Source: Actinacidiphila bryophytorum (GTDB taxonomy: Bacteria > Actinomycetota > Actinomycetes > Streptomycetales > Streptomycetaceae). Taken from it: DNA of 64,000 nt. Numbering within the stretch: position 1 is the first letter of the stretch; each line of letters opens with the position of its first letter. Position numbers and translations under genes: made by a program. Under the pieces are notes generated by a model, which had not been told where the DNA came from, searched no databases, and saw only the letters and a list, made by a program, of their open reading frames with translations. The stretch spans positions 124,001 through 188,000 of the forward strand of contig NZ_JAFFIX010000013.1 in the NCBI RefSeq assembly GCF_016916835.1, given 5' to 3'. Positions 7,818-18,144 of the stretch are shown here, one piece after another.

Positions 7818-10800
7818 TCAGCCGCAGGTCAGGGTCGGTGCCCCCCAGTCGCCGTGGTCGTTGCCGTTGCCGTCGCCCGCGTCGCCGACCACCAGGTCGA
7901 GGACCTTGGCGCCGGTGACGTCGACGTCGATCGCGACGGCCGCCTGCTTGCCGCGGAGCGTCTGGGTCGTCGTCAGGGTCTTGCCGTCGGCGATCACCGA
8001 GAAGGTGACGCTGCCGCCGGTGCCTGACTCGTCGTCCACGCCGACGTGGGCGGTGAAGCGGGTGCAGACGCCCGAGAGGTAGAGCTGCACGTCGCTGACG
8101 GAGTTGGTGCCCAGGCCCTTGGCGTAGCCGGTGCCTGCGATGCTGATCGGGCGGCCGTCGCCGGCCGCCTGCTCGCCGACGCTGGTGTCCCGCTCGACCG
8201 GGCCCCAGCCGTTGGTGGAGGACAGGAAGGGCAGGTCGCTGACCGCGTTCTGGCCGGCCGCGGGGGCCGGCGGGATCGCGCCGACGACCCGCTCGTCACC
8301 CGCGCTCGCCCCCTTGGCGCGCTGCACGTAGTGCACCGTGCTGCCGAGGACCGAGGCGGCGGGCAGCGTCCCTGCGGGCGGCTGCACGCTCCAGTGGAAG
8401 GTGGCCGACTTCCCCGGCTGCACCCGGGCGGCGGTGACCGGCCCCTGGGCGGTGGCGGTCCAGCCGTCCGGCAGGGCGAGCGCGGCCGTCAGTGCGGTGG
8501 CCGGCGGCTGGTCCGCCGGGACGCTCACGGTCGTCGAGGCCGTGAAGGCCTGCCCGGACTGCACGGTGTCGGGCACGTCCAGGTTCACGTCCGCACCGGG
8601 GGCGGCCGGCATCGCGTACGTGGCGTGGTCGTAGCGCGGGCTGGCGTTCTGGCCGACGTGCAGCGACGAGGCGTAGCTGCCGTAGTCGGTCAGCTCGACC
8701 TTGCCGAGCCCGCCGGTGCTGCCGTCGAGGTTCCACACGGCGATGGCGACGGTGTTGTGCCCGTTGGGGTTCAGGATGCCGTTGGGCACCGGGAAGGTGT
8801 GCTGCGGACCGAGGTAGTTCACGTAGTTGCCGACCTGCCAGCCGTTCACGAAGATCGTGGCGCGGTATTTGCGGGCCGGGTCGTCGGTGAAGGTCAGGCC
8901 GAGCGAGGTGTCCTGGCCGTGCGGCAGGTCGAGGTCGACTCCGGTGCGGTACCAGGAGACGCCGGCGCGGGTGTCGGTGGCCGGCAGCGAGACGTCGGAC
9001 CAGGAGGCGTCGGGGTAGCCGGGCAGGCTCCAGCCGGCGCGCTCGCCGTACAGGCCGCCGTTGGCCAGCGGGCCGCGGACCGTGTCGAGCAGGTCCTCGC
9101 CGCCGCGTACGCCCTGCAGCCGCCAGGTGACCGGGGTCAGCGGCGCGCCGAGGAGCGAGGCGCTGGTCAGGCCGCGTGCGGTCTTGTTGCCGTTGGAGGA
9201 GTTGTAGTCCTCCTCGTGGCCCATGTTCACCGTCAGCACCGAGATCACGTTGTCGCCGGTGGGCTTCACGGAACCGGCGGGGAAGGTGAAGTCGGCGCTG
9301 CCGGTGGTGGAACTGCCGAGGAAGGTGCCGTTGAGCCAGGCGGAGAACGCCTGTGCCTTGCCGCCGGAGTCCGAGACCAGGTGGATGCCGGTCGCGCCGC
9401 CGTCGGCGCGGAAACGGCCGCGGTACCAGGTGTTGCCGGTGTGGAAGCCGTAGTCGTCGGCGTAGAGCACGGGCAGCGAGTTGACGCCGGAGGAGCTGTT
9501 GGTGGTGGACTTGTCGGCCACCTGCCAGCCGGAGTCGTCGAAGGACGCCGCAGCCTCGGGGGACTCCTCCTGGTGCTTCCAGTTCGTGAGCGCCGGCAGC
9601 GTCACCGGTGCGGCGACGGGGATCTGCCCGGTGCGGCTTCCGGTGGCCGATGCAGCGGTGTCGAGGATGCGGCCGTTCCAGCTGACGCGGTCGGCCGAGG
9701 TGAAGACCTCGATGTCCTTGTCGTCGGCGTTGTCGCCGGTGAGCGCGACCGTACGCCCGCCGTCCTGGCTGACCGCGGTACGCAGCAGGTGGGTGCCGCG
9801 CACCAGCACGGGGCCGGTCGCGGTGTCCTGCTGCCAGAAGGTCGCCGCGGTGGCGTTGTCACCGACGAGCAGCAGCGCGGGGCGCGAGCCGCCGCCGCTG
9901 ACCGAGATCCGGATCAGGCCGTTGTGCTGGTAGTTGAGCCGCAGGTCGCCCGTCGCGGGATCCCAGGTCGTGTCGACCTGGCCGCCGGTGCTGGTGACGG
10001 TGGGCCGGGAGGTGTAGTGCAGTACGGTCTCGCCGTCGCTGCCCTTGTCCCCGTAGAGGACCGAGACGTCCCGCTCGCCGATGGCAGCGGTGGTCATGAT
10101 CTCGGAGGTGGAGTACTGCAGCTGGGAGTCGCCGAGCTTGTAGTTCGCGACGATGATGTGCGAGTCGCGGCCGTCGAGGGTGATCGCGGTGCCCGGCTGC
10201 TGCGGTACGACCGGGTAGGTCGGCTGCTGCGCGGTGGTGCCGGTCGGCACGTCGATCGCGTCGATGGACACGAAGTTGTCGGTGGACGCGGAGCTGTGGG
10301 TGCCGGTCGCGACGATCTTCAGGGTGTGCGCGCCCGCTGCCAGGCCGGTCTTCTGGAAGACCACCGCCTGGTTCTCGCTGCCGGAGTCGTCCACGGTGGC
10401 GACCTTGGTGCCGTCGAGGTAGACGTCGGCGAAGCCGTGGTTGTTGGTCTTCGGCCCGATCCAGCGCACGGCGGTGCCGTCGAAGGGGACGGTGACCGAG
10501 TCGCCGGCGACGTTGGAGAACGACTCGGTCTTCTTGTAGTCGCCGCCGGTGTAGCTCTGGTTCGCCACGTGCGACCAGGTGCCGGTGTACTGCAGCGCCG
10601 TGTCGGTGTCGTCCCAGGTGTACGTGGTGTCGGTGACGGGCTGGGCGTTGAGGTCCAGCGAGATGTGCGTGGTGTCGACCGCGGTGGAGGTGGAGTTGCC
10701 GTGCCGCAGGACGTGGAACTGCGTCTTGGTGTCGGGGTTCATCCGGGCGGTGTCGACGATCGCGCTGTCGTCCGGCGGGGTGGCCCTGATCTGGTCGGTC

Positions 10801-12005
10801 TTGGTCAGCGGGGCCACGGACTGGGTGAAGTAGCCGATGAGCTTGTCCTCGTCGTACTTCGGGTCCAGCTGCCGGTTCTCCCGTATCGCGGCGCCGTAGT
10901 CGTAGGAGGTGTAGTTCTCCGGCATGCCCAGCCAGCCCCAGTTGGTGCCGCCGTAGGTCATGTAGAAGCTCTGGGCGGTGGCGCCGACGGCGATGTTCTG
11001 CTTGTAGAAGACGTTCGCGAACTGGTCGTTGATCAGCTCGGCGCACTTGTCGTAGCCGGGGCCACCCCAGGGGTCGAAGGCGCCGCCCTGGAACTCCGGG
11101 GTGTACAGCGGCTTTCCTGCCGGGTGGTCGTAGCTGATGTCGGGGACGCCGTTCCACTTCGCGGGGTTGGAGCAGTTGAAGCCCTGCGGATAGGAGTCGG
11201 GGCCGTCCACGGCCAGGGCGCCGTCACCGGAGTTGAAGGTGCCGTTGTTGTTGCCGGTGAGCGGCACCGTGATGCCGTCGGCGGTGGCCTTGTCCTCCAG
11301 GTGCTTCATGTACGCGCGGGCGTCGGCCGAGCCGTTGTAGTACTCGTTCTCGACCTGGTAGGCGATGACCGACCCGGTGCCGTTGGTCACCTGGTGCCGC
11401 GCGAGGATCCGGTCGATCTGGGTGAGCCACTCGTCGGCGTACTTCAGGAACTTCGGGTCGTTGGTGCGGTTCTTCTCCTCCTTGGTGGTCAGCCACCCGG
11501 GCAGGCCGCCGCTGTCGACCTCGGCGTTGATGTACGGGGCCGGGCGGGCGATCACGTACAGCCCGGCCTGCTCGGCCATGTCGAGCAGCTTGTCGACGTC
11601 GCGCACGCCGGTGAAGTCGTAGACCCCCGGCGCCGGGGAGTGGTAGTCCCAGTCGAAGTAGAGCGAGGTGGCGTTGAAGCCGGCCGCCTTCATCTTCTGG
11701 AAGATGTCCAGCCACAGGTCGGGGCTGGGGAGCCGGAAGTAGTGGAACTCCCCCGACCACAGGTAGGTGCGCTTGCCGTCCACCATGAACGAGTAGCCGT
11801 CGAAGGTGACCGTCCGCGGCTTGTGGGCCGCCGCGGGCGCTGCGGCCGCGCTCGGGGCGGCGTCGCTGCGCCCGGCGTTCGCCGCGACCGCGGGCGCCGC
11901 CATGCCCGCGGAGAGCGCGAGGGCCGTACCCGCGGCCAGGCCCGCCCACCATCGTGCGCGGCGGCCGGTTCTCGCCGCCGCGGAACCGTTCGGATGTCTG
12001 TGCAC
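7818..12005 (-). CDS. Secreted GH35 beta-galactosidase with NPCBM domain
   Basis: A very large (about 1395 residues) exported glycosidase. The N-terminus has an Arg-rich segment and a hydrophobic signal core ending near 'AAPAVAA'. The GH35 catalytic barrel follows, with 'SGEFHYFRLP' near residue 85, the acid/base Glu in 'YQVENEYYN' (about E221) and the nucleophile Glu in 'LYTPEFQGG' (about E304). Jelly-roll domains typical of multi-domain GH35 enzymes come next, including a galactose-binding-like module around 'TYTWDDTDTALQYTG'. An alpha-galactosidase-associated NEW3-like segment and a C-terminal NPCBM domain complete it. It should release terminal galactose from plant galactans outside the cell. 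GTG 12005 is chosen because GGAGGA lies 5-8 bases upstream; TTG 12041 is a possible longer start. Confidence 0.9.
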   Translation of the reverse strand: MHRHPNGSAAARTGRRARWWAGLAAGTALALSAGMAAPAVAANAGRSDAAPSAAAAPAAAHKPRTVTFDGYSFMVDGKRTYLWSGEFHYFRLPSPDLWLDIFQKMKAAGFNATSLYFDWDYHSPAPGVYDFTGVRDVDKLLDMAEQAGLYVIARPAPYINAEVDSGGLPGWLTTKEEKNRTNDPKFLKYADEWLTQIDRILARHQVTNGTGSVIAYQVENEYYNGSADARAYMKHLEDKATADGITVPLTGNNNGTFNSGDGALAVDGPDSYPQGFNCSNPAKWNGVPDISYDHPAGKPLYTPEFQGGAFDPWGGPGYDKCAELINDQFANVFYKQNIAVGATAQSFYMTYGGTNWGWLGMPENYTSYDYGAAIRENRQLDPKYDEDKLIGYFTQSVAPLTKTDQIRATPPDDSAIVDTARMNPDTKTQFHVLRHGNSTSTAVDTTHISLDLNAQPVTDTTYTWDDTDTALQYTGTWSHVANQSYTGGDYKKTESFSNVAGDSVTVPFDGTAVRWIGPKTNNHGFADVYLDGTKVATVDDSGSENQAVVFQKTGLAAGAHTLKIVATGTHSSASTDNFVSIDAIDVPTGTTAQQPTYPVVPQQPGTAITLDGRDSHIIVANYKLGDSQLQYSTSEIMTTAAIGERDVSVLYGDKGSDGETVLHYTSRPTVTSTGGQVDTTWDPATGDLRLNYQHNGLIRISVSGGGSRPALLLVGDNATAATFWQQDTATGPVLVRGTHLLRTAVSQDGGRTVALTGDNADDKDIEVFTSADRVSWNGRILDTAASATGSRTGQIPVAAPVTLPALTNWKHQEESPEAAASFDDSGWQVADKSTTNSSSGVNSLPVLYADDYGFHTGNTWYRGRFRADGGATGIHLVSDSGGKAQAFSAWLNGTFLGSSTTGSADFTFPAGSVKPTGDNVISVLTVNMGHEEDYNSSNGNKTARGLTSASLLGAPLTPVTWRLQGVRGGEDLLDTVRGPLANGGLYGERAGWSLPGYPDASWSDVSLPATDTRAGVSWYRTGVDLDLPHGQDTSLGLTFTDDPARKYRATIFVNGWQVGNYVNYLGPQHTFPVPNGILNPNGHNTVAIAVWNLDGSTGGLGKVELTDYGSYASSLHVGQNASPRYDHATYAMPAAPGADVNLDVPDTVQSGQAFTASTTVSVPADQPPATALTAALALPDGWTATAQGPVTAARVQPGKSATFHWSVQPPAGTLPAASVLGSTVHYVQRAKGASAGDERVVGAIPPAPAAGQNAVSDLPFLSSTNGWGPVERDTSVGEQAAGDGRPISIAGTGYAKGLGTNSVSDVQLYLSGVCTRFTAHVGVDDESGTGGSVTFSVIADGKTLTTTQTLRGKQAAVAIDVDVTGAKVLDLVVGDAGDGNGNDHGDWGAPTLTCG

Positions 12006-12286
12006 TGCCGTCCTCCACACTGCCCGATGAGCCAACTCCAAACAGATTCAATCGAAGTCGCACAATAGGAGCGTTCGAACGAGTGCACAATAGTGCGGAC
12101 GAAGGTCGTCCGCATCGACTTTCGTCCGTGCGAGATCCCTTGACAGGTGGGCGCGTTGGGGCTGAGATGTGGCCAACTGTTGAGTTGCGTCGGATTCTGT
12201 TCCGACCCCGGCCGGCCCGTCCTCCGCTTTGAGCCGCACCACCCCGGGCCGCGCCCCCGAAACGTCCGATCCCCCCGGAACGAACG
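12006..12286. promoter_or_regulatory. Shared promoter region of the divergent GH35 and GH27 genes
   Basis: This 281-bp gap is AT-richer than its surroundings. On the plus strand TTGACA (12140-12145) and TGAGAT (12163-12168) with a 17-base spacer form a plausible promoter for the GH27 gene. Two direct copies of GCACAATAG (12060-12068 and 12085-12093, 25 bp apart) flank the palindrome CGTTCGAACG (12072-12081). That is a likely binding site for a regulator controlling both galactosidases. No further gene is seen here. Confidence 0.5.
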
Positions 12287-14320
12287 ATGGGACCCCGCAT
12301 GCCGATCCCCCGAAGAATCATCGCCTGCGTCACCGCCGGAACCCTCTGGACCGGTGCCCTCGGCCTGGCCGCCGTCGGCGCAGGTGTCGCCACCGCGTCC
12401 CAGGCCGCGGCGGTGGACAACGGCCTGGCCATCACCCCGCCGATGGGCTTCAACGACTGGAACGCCTTCGGCTGCAACGTCAGCGAGCAGCTGATCAAGG
12501 ACACCGCCGACTACTTCGTCAGCTCGGGGCTGAAGGCGGCCGGCTACACCTACGTCAACATCGACGACTGCTGGATGACGCACACCCGCGACGCCCAGGG
12601 GCGGCTGGTCCCCGACCCGGTGAAGTTCCCCGACGGCATCAAGGGCACCGCGGACTACGTCCACAGCAAGGGCCTCAAGCTCGGCATCTACGAGGACGCC
12701 GGCACCGCGACCTGCGCCGGCTACCCCGGCAGCCTCGACCACGAGGCCACCGACGCCCAGAGCTTCGCCGACTGGGGCGTGGACTACCTCAAGTACGACA
12801 ACTGCAACAACAAGAGCGACGGCACCCGCGCCGACTTCCTGCGCCGCTACACCGCGATGGGCGACGCGCTCAAGGCGACCGGCCGCCCGATCGTCTACTC
12901 GCTGTGCGAGTGGGGCCAGCAGCAGCCCTGGGAGTGGGCGGGCGACATCGGCAACCTGTGGCGCACCACCGGCGACATCAGCGACAACTGGGGCAGCCTG
13001 AAGTCGATCACCGACGCCAACCTGCCGCTAGCCGCCTACGCCAAGCCCGGCGCCTGGAACGACCCGGACATGCTGGAGGTCGGCAACGGCGGCATGACCG
13101 ACACCGAGTACCGCACGCACTTCTCGCTGTGGTCGATGATGAACGCGCCGCTGCTGATCGGCACCGACCTGCGCAAGGCCACCCAGGCGACGATGGACAT
13201 CCTGCTCAACAAGGACGTCATCGCCCTGGACCAGGACCCGCTGGGCAAGCAGGCCACCGTGCTGTCCTCGGCCGGCGGCGCCCAGGTCGTCGTCAAGCAG
13301 CTCGCCAACGGCGACCGCGCGGTCGCCCTCTACAACGAGTCCGACCAGCCGCAGCACATCGCCACGACCGCCGAGGCGGTCGGCCTGCCCGCGTCGGGCG
13401 CCGGCTACCGGGTGCGCGACCTGTGGCAGCACCGCGACTACCAGTCGGCCGGCAGCCTCGCCGCGACCGTGCCCGCCCACGGCACCGTCCTGCTGCGCGT
13501 CGGCAAGGACGTCCACGCGCTGCTCGACCCGGCACTGGTCGACGCCGGCGTCGGCGGCACCGCCCTGCACATCCAGCCCGGCAAGGGCGCCGACGTCACC
13601 GCGACCGTCACCGACCTCGGCACGCTGCCGGCGCTGAACGTCGCGGTGAAGCTCACCGCACCGAACGGCTGGTCGGTCCGCCCCAAGGGCCGGACCAGCG
13701 TCGTCGCGCTGGCCGGCGGCAACACCCTGACCACCACCTGGCACATCGACGTACCGGCAGGCACCGACACCGGCACCTACGCCTTGTCCGGCACCGTCTC
13801 CTACAGCGGCGTCGGCGCCCATGCGGCCGTCAGCAGCCCGCTCAGCGGCCAGGTCGCCGTCGCGGTCCCGCCGCCGGCCGGCACCTCCTACCTCAGCGAC
13901 CTGCCGTGGGAGTCGGCGTCGAACGGCTGGGGTCCGGTGGAGCGCGACACCAGCAACGGCGAGACGGCGGCCGGTGACGGCCACCCGATCACCCTGGGCG
14001 GCACCGTCTACGCCAAGGGCCTCGGGGTGCACGCCCCGAGCACCGTCGCCTACTACACCGCAGGCGGCTGCACCTCGCTGAGCGCCACCGTCGGCATCGA
14101 CGACGAGAAGAAGAACAGCAAGGGCTCGGTCGAGTTCCTGGTGCTGGCCGACGGGAAGCAGGTCGCCGACAGCGGTGTCGTCACCAGCACCACCGGCGGC
14201 CACCCGCTGACCGCCGACATCACCGGCGCCCAGGTCGTCCAGCTGGTCGTCACCGACGGCGGCGACGGCAACGACAGCGACCACGCCGACTGGGCGGGCG
14301 CCGCGATCACCTGCTCATGA
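12287..14320 (+). CDS. Secreted GH27 alpha-galactosidase with NEW3 and NPCBM domains
   Basis: A 677-residue exported alpha-galactosidase. A signal peptide (about residues 1-42, ending 'ASQAAA') precedes the GH27 barrel: 'PPMGFNDWNAFGCNV', 'YVNIDDCW', the nucleophile D171 in 'YLKYDNCNN', acid/base D230 in 'WRTTGDISDNW', and 'WNDPDMLEVGNGG'. After a C-terminal beta domain comes a NEW3-type segment ('VTATVTDLGTLPALNVAVKL') and an NPCBM domain ('SDLPWESASNGWGPVERDT') closely similar to the one on the neighbouring GH35 enzyme. It should remove alpha-galactose from galactomannan or raffinose-type sugars. ATG 12299 is an alternative start with the same signal peptide. Confidence 0.93.
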   Translation: MGPRMPIPRRIIACVTAGTLWTGALGLAAVGAGVATASQAAAVDNGLAITPPMGFNDWNAFGCNVSEQLIKDTADYFVSSGLKAAGYTYVNIDDCWMTHTRDAQGRLVPDPVKFPDGIKGTADYVHSKGLKLGIYEDAGTATCAGYPGSLDHEATDAQSFADWGVDYLKYDNCNNKSDGTRADFLRRYTAMGDALKATGRPIVYSLCEWGQQQPWEWAGDIGNLWRTTGDISDNWGSLKSITDANLPLAAYAKPGAWNDPDMLEVGNGGMTDTEYRTHFSLWSMMNAPLLIGTDLRKATQATMDILLNKDVIALDQDPLGKQATVLSSAGGAQVVVKQLANGDRAVALYNESDQPQHIATTAEAVGLPASGAGYRVRDLWQHRDYQSAGSLAATVPAHGTVLLRVGKDVHALLDPALVDAGVGGTALHIQPGKGADVTATVTDLGTLPALNVAVKLTAPNGWSVRPKGRTSVVALAGGNTLTTTWHIDVPAGTDTGTYALSGTVSYSGVGAHAAVSSPLSGQVAVAVPPPAGTSYLSDLPWESASNGWGPVERDTSNGETAAGDGHPITLGGTVYAKGLGVHAPSTVAYYTAGGCTSLSATVGIDDEKKNSKGSVEFLVLADGKQVADSGVVTSTTGGHPLTADITGAQVVQLVVTDGGDGNDSDHADWAGAAITCS

Positions 14321-14325
14321 CCGCC

Positions 14326-14354
14326 GCGGGCCGCTGCCGACGGCAGCGGCCCGC
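14326..14354 (+). terminator. Rho-independent-type hairpin after GH27
   Basis: A stem of 12-14 bp (GCGGGCCGCTGCCG and its complement) lies 5 bp after the alpha-galactosidase stop. There is no clear T tract, as is usual in streptomycetes. Confidence 0.7.
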
Positions 14355-14457
14355 TCCCGACCGCCCCGCCTTCCCGCCGAGCGCCCACTTCTGCCACTGG
14401 CCGGTGTCCTTACGCAGTGGCAGCGTGGTCGGCGACACGGAAGGGCGGGGCACGGTC

Positions 14458-15507
<1,050 letters not shown>

Positions 15508-15548
15508 CGGCAGGCGGCGGGCGCGGCTGCCCGCAGGCCGGACAGTCC

Positions 15549-16316
15549 CTAGGAACCCTCCTGGGCCTCCGCACGCAGGAAGTCGGTGATCAGGCGGGTC
15601 ACCTCGCCGGGCCGCTCCAGGCTCGGCAGGTGGCCCGCCCAGGGCAGCTCCAGGTGCCGGGCGCCGGCGATGCGCTCGGGGAGCCGTGCCGGGATCGCCC
15701 GGAAGTCCGCCACGTCGTGCGCCCCGGAGACGGCCAGGCAGCGTGCCGTGACATGGGCGAGGTCCACGTCGGGACCCGCCTCGCAGAAGTCCACGGCCGC
15801 CGCGGCCTGCACCTCGAAGGCCAGCCGCTGCATCATGCGGAGCTGCGCCACGGCCTGCTCGCCGGCCTCGGGGCCGAACCACATGCCGACGTTCAGCTCG
15901 ACCGCCGCGTCGATGTCGCCGGCCGCCAGCAGCGCGTCCTCACGGGCACCGAAGGACTGCAGGTCCGGCCCTGGCACATGGCCCGGCATCCCCGGGCAGA
16001 GCAGCAGCAGGTCCGTGAACCGCTCCGGCCGGTGCGCGGCCGCCTGCAGCGCGATCCGGCCGCCGTAGGAGGCCCCGACCACCGCCGTCCGCTGCACGCC
16101 GAGGTGGTCCAGCAGGTCCAGGACGTCGCCGGCGTCGCTGTAGGGGCGCTCGCCCACCGGGGAGTCGCCGAAGCCGCGGAAGTCGCAGCGGACCACCCGG
16201 AAGCCCGCGGCGGCCAGCGGCTCCCACTGCGGGTCCCACATCCGCCGGTCGCACACCGAGGAGTGCAGCAGGAGCAGCGTGGGACCGGTCCCTGCGATGT
16301 CGTAGCCAAGAGTCAT
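15549..16316 (-). CDS. Alpha/beta hydrolase
   Basis: A 255-residue alpha/beta-hydrolase with the full triad: oxyanion region 'LLLLHSSVCDRRMWDP', nucleophile elbow 'VVGASYGGRIAL' (Ser), acid near 'VSGAHDVADFR' and His in 'LPWAGHLPSLERP'. The pattern resembles 3-oxoadipate enol-lactonase or haloperoxidase-like esterases. Start 16316 is preferred: a TAGCGT -10 box lies about 7 bases upstream, suggesting a leaderless transcript, and the protein then begins 'MTLGYDIAGTGP' as the family normally does. ATG 16352 would extend it by 12 residues. It converges on the sigma-factor gene with 41 bp between stops. Confidence 0.85.
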   Translation of the reverse strand: MTLGYDIAGTGPTLLLLHSSVCDRRMWDPQWEPLAAAGFRVVRCDFRGFGDSPVGERPYSDAGDVLDLLDHLGVQRTAVVGASYGGRIALQAAAHRPERFTDLLLLCPGMPGHVPGPDLQSFGAREDALLAAGDIDAAVELNVGMWFGPEAGEQAVAQLRMMQRLAFEVQAAAAVDFCEAGPDVDLAHVTARCLAVSGAHDVADFRAIPARLPERIAGARHLELPWAGHLPSLERPGEVTRLITDFLRAEAQEGS

Positions 16317-16369
16317 CTGCCGGACGCTAGCCGAACCCCTGACCTGGGGCATCGCATTTAGCCCACGGC

Positions 16370-17149
16370 CTACGACAGCAGCTCCGCCAGCCGGTCGCGG
16401 ACGGCTTCCTTGCCGTCGAGGCGGGTCGGGATCAGGTGATCGGGGGCGGCCGGGTCGCGGGAGAGGGCGTGCAGGCGCCCGTCGTGGCGGGCCAGGACCA
16501 GGTCGGTGCTCTCCCCCGCGATCTCGGCGGAGCCCTCGGCGGTGTAGTGGGTGACGGTGACCAGTGCCGAGCGCTCGGCCGCAGCCAGCAGCTCGTCGGT
16601 GTCCACCGCCTTGTCGCGGTCGGCCTCCCCGCCCTTGGGCAGCCAGTCGGTGACGATGCGCAGGGCCTGGTCGAGGACGTACAGGCCGATCTGGTGGACG
16701 CCGAGCGCGTCGATGCGGACCATCAGGCAGATCCGCTCGGGCTGCGGCAGCAGCAGGATGCGCCACGGCTCGCCCGGCCGCGAACCGGTGATGCGGGCGT
16801 CGAGCACCATCCTGGCCCGCTGCTGGAAGGCCACCGCGATGCCCAGGTCGCCGCGCACCTGGACCTGCTCGCCGGTGTCGCCGGCCAGCAGCAGTTCTCG
16901 GGCCGCCAGCGACCTGACGGCCTCGGTCAGCTCGTCCTCCGAGGGCCTGGCCTCCAGGAAGTCCACGATCGCGTCGACCGCGGTCAGCTCGGCGATGGTG
17001 TAGGCGCCGAGCATGACCGGGCCGGTGTGCACCAGGTTGACCACGGCGGTGACCAGCCCCGAGGGGACGGCCGCCTCGCCAGGTCCTGGGCCGGGCGGCT
17101 GCTCGGGGGTGCCGGGCCGGTATCCGTCGTCGCGGCTCTCGTCGCTCAT
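16370..17149 (-). CDS. Uncharacterised protein, second gene of a coupled pair
   Basis: A 259-residue soluble protein that is not recognised. It has a Pro/Gly-rich N-terminus and a helical stretch 'YTIAELTAVDAIVDFLEARPSEDELTEAV'. Alternating strands follow ('RILLLPQPERICLMVRIDALG', 'HQIGLYVLDQ'), and then 'VTHYTAEGSAEIAGESTDLVLARHDGRLHAL'. There is no signal peptide or membrane span. Its ATG overlaps the stop of the upstream 306-residue gene (ATGA), so the two products are made together and probably interact. An EspG-like secretion chaperone or an immunity protein are loose ideas only; nothing in the sequence proves either. Confidence 0.7.
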   Translation of the reverse strand: MSDESRDDGYRPGTPEQPPGPGPGEAAVPSGLVTAVVNLVHTGPVMLGAYTIAELTAVDAIVDFLEARPSEDELTEAVRSLAARELLLAGDTGEQVQVRGDLGIAVAFQQRARMVLDARITGSRPGEPWRILLLPQPERICLMVRIDALGVHQIGLYVLDQALRIVTDWLPKGGEADRDKAVDTDELLAAAERSALVTVTHYTAEGSAEIAGESTDLVLARHDGRLHALSRDPAAPDHLIPTRLDGKEAVRDRLAELLS

Positions 17150-18066
17150 CGCGGGCCTCCCGTCGGCCATACGGTCGCCGCGGACGCCCGGTCGCTGCTC
17201 GCGCGCAGGACGGCGGCGGCGGTGCGGGACGGTGTCTGGGTGATCCACACCTCGGAGTTGCCGAACAGCCCGCGCCCGCCCCGGTCGGACAGCGCCTGGC
17301 CCAGCTCGCCTGCCAGGTCCTGCCGGTCGGGCGGCGGGAAGCGGGCGGCGAGCTGCTGGGAGACGGCGGTGACGTCGTCGGACTCCTCGATCCTGCGCAG
17401 CGCCTTGGTCAGCGACCTCGCCACCGGCGGTGTCAGGGACGTGGGCACCGCCACGATGGGCGAGAGGTACATGGGGCGCCGCTCCGTCATCCGGGACAGG
17501 CCCCACGGTCCGACGTTGCTGCCGGTGAAGCGGTAGACGACGTAGTCCATCAGGTGCCGCAGGTCGTCGATGCTGGGCATCTTGCTGCCGCCGAAGGCCG
17601 CCGGGGTCTTCTCCAGCTGCACCCAGGTGCCGGTCGCGGTACGCCCGTGCAACTTCTCGCGCACCACGTGCCCGCGCATGCCGATGTCGGGGTAGCGGGT
17701 CTTGTCGATGTCGCGGTGATGGCTGGACAGCCGCGGGTGGCTGCCCTTGGCCGCCCGCCACCTCTCGTACAGGTTCGGGTCGTCCACCAGCACATGCCCG
17801 CCGCACAGCACGTCGTGCAGCTGCGGGACCTGGAGACCGTGCTCCTCCAGGCCAGCGAGGATCTCCGCCTCCTCGGCACTGAGCCGTGCGACGGCGGCGA
17901 TCAGGCCCCTGCGGTACTCCCCCGCCCGCGCGGTGATCTCGATCGTCAGCCGGACCCGGTTGCGCACCTGCTCCGCCCGGGCGTCGGCGGCGTCGGACGA
18001 CGACCCGCCCGGCCACCCGGCGCGTGCGGCCCGCTTGGCGGACGCCAGTGGGTGCTTGCGGTCCAT
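17146..18066 (-). CDS. Uncharacterised protein, first gene of a coupled pair
   Basis: A 306-residue soluble protein with no recognised domain. The N-terminal third is charged and helical ('QVRNRVRLTIEITARAGEYR', 'EEAEILAGLEEHG'). The middle has a conserved-looking polar segment rich in His, Asp and Arg ('SSHHRDIDKTRYPDIG', 'REKLHGRTATGTWVQLEK', 'DDLRHLMDYVVYRFTG'), which is the kind of density seen in catalytic domains. The C-terminal part is helical. It starts at ATG after a 78-bp gap from msrA and overlaps the next gene by the ATGA motif. GC content and codon use match the neighbours, so recent transfer is not indicated. Confidence 0.7.
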   Translation of the reverse strand: MDRKHPLASAKRAARAGWPGGSSSDAADARAEQVRNRVRLTIEITARAGEYRRGLIAAVARLSAEEAEILAGLEEHGLQVPQLHDVLCGGHVLVDDPNLYERWRAAKGSHPRLSSHHRDIDKTRYPDIGMRGHVVREKLHGRTATGTWVQLEKTPAAFGGSKMPSIDDLRHLMDYVVYRFTGSNVGPWGLSRMTERRPMYLSPIVAVPTSLTPPVARSLTKALRRIEESDDVTAVSQQLAARFPPPDRQDLAGELGQALSDRGGRGLFGNSEVWITQTPSRTAAAVLRASSDRASAATVWPTGGPR

Positions 18067-18144
18067 CTGGCCAGTACAACACGGGTGGCGCGGTCCCGCA
18101 GCGGCTCCGCCGGGGGGCCGCCGCGGGCGGGGTCGGCGCGGTGG

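Noticed and set aside
8046-12068. A 4-kb open frame opposite the GH35 beta-galactosidase
   Set aside because: It is the GC-bias shadow of a real gene: Val/Gly/Arg/Ala-rich, with no domain, and the opposite strand carries clear catalytic motifs.
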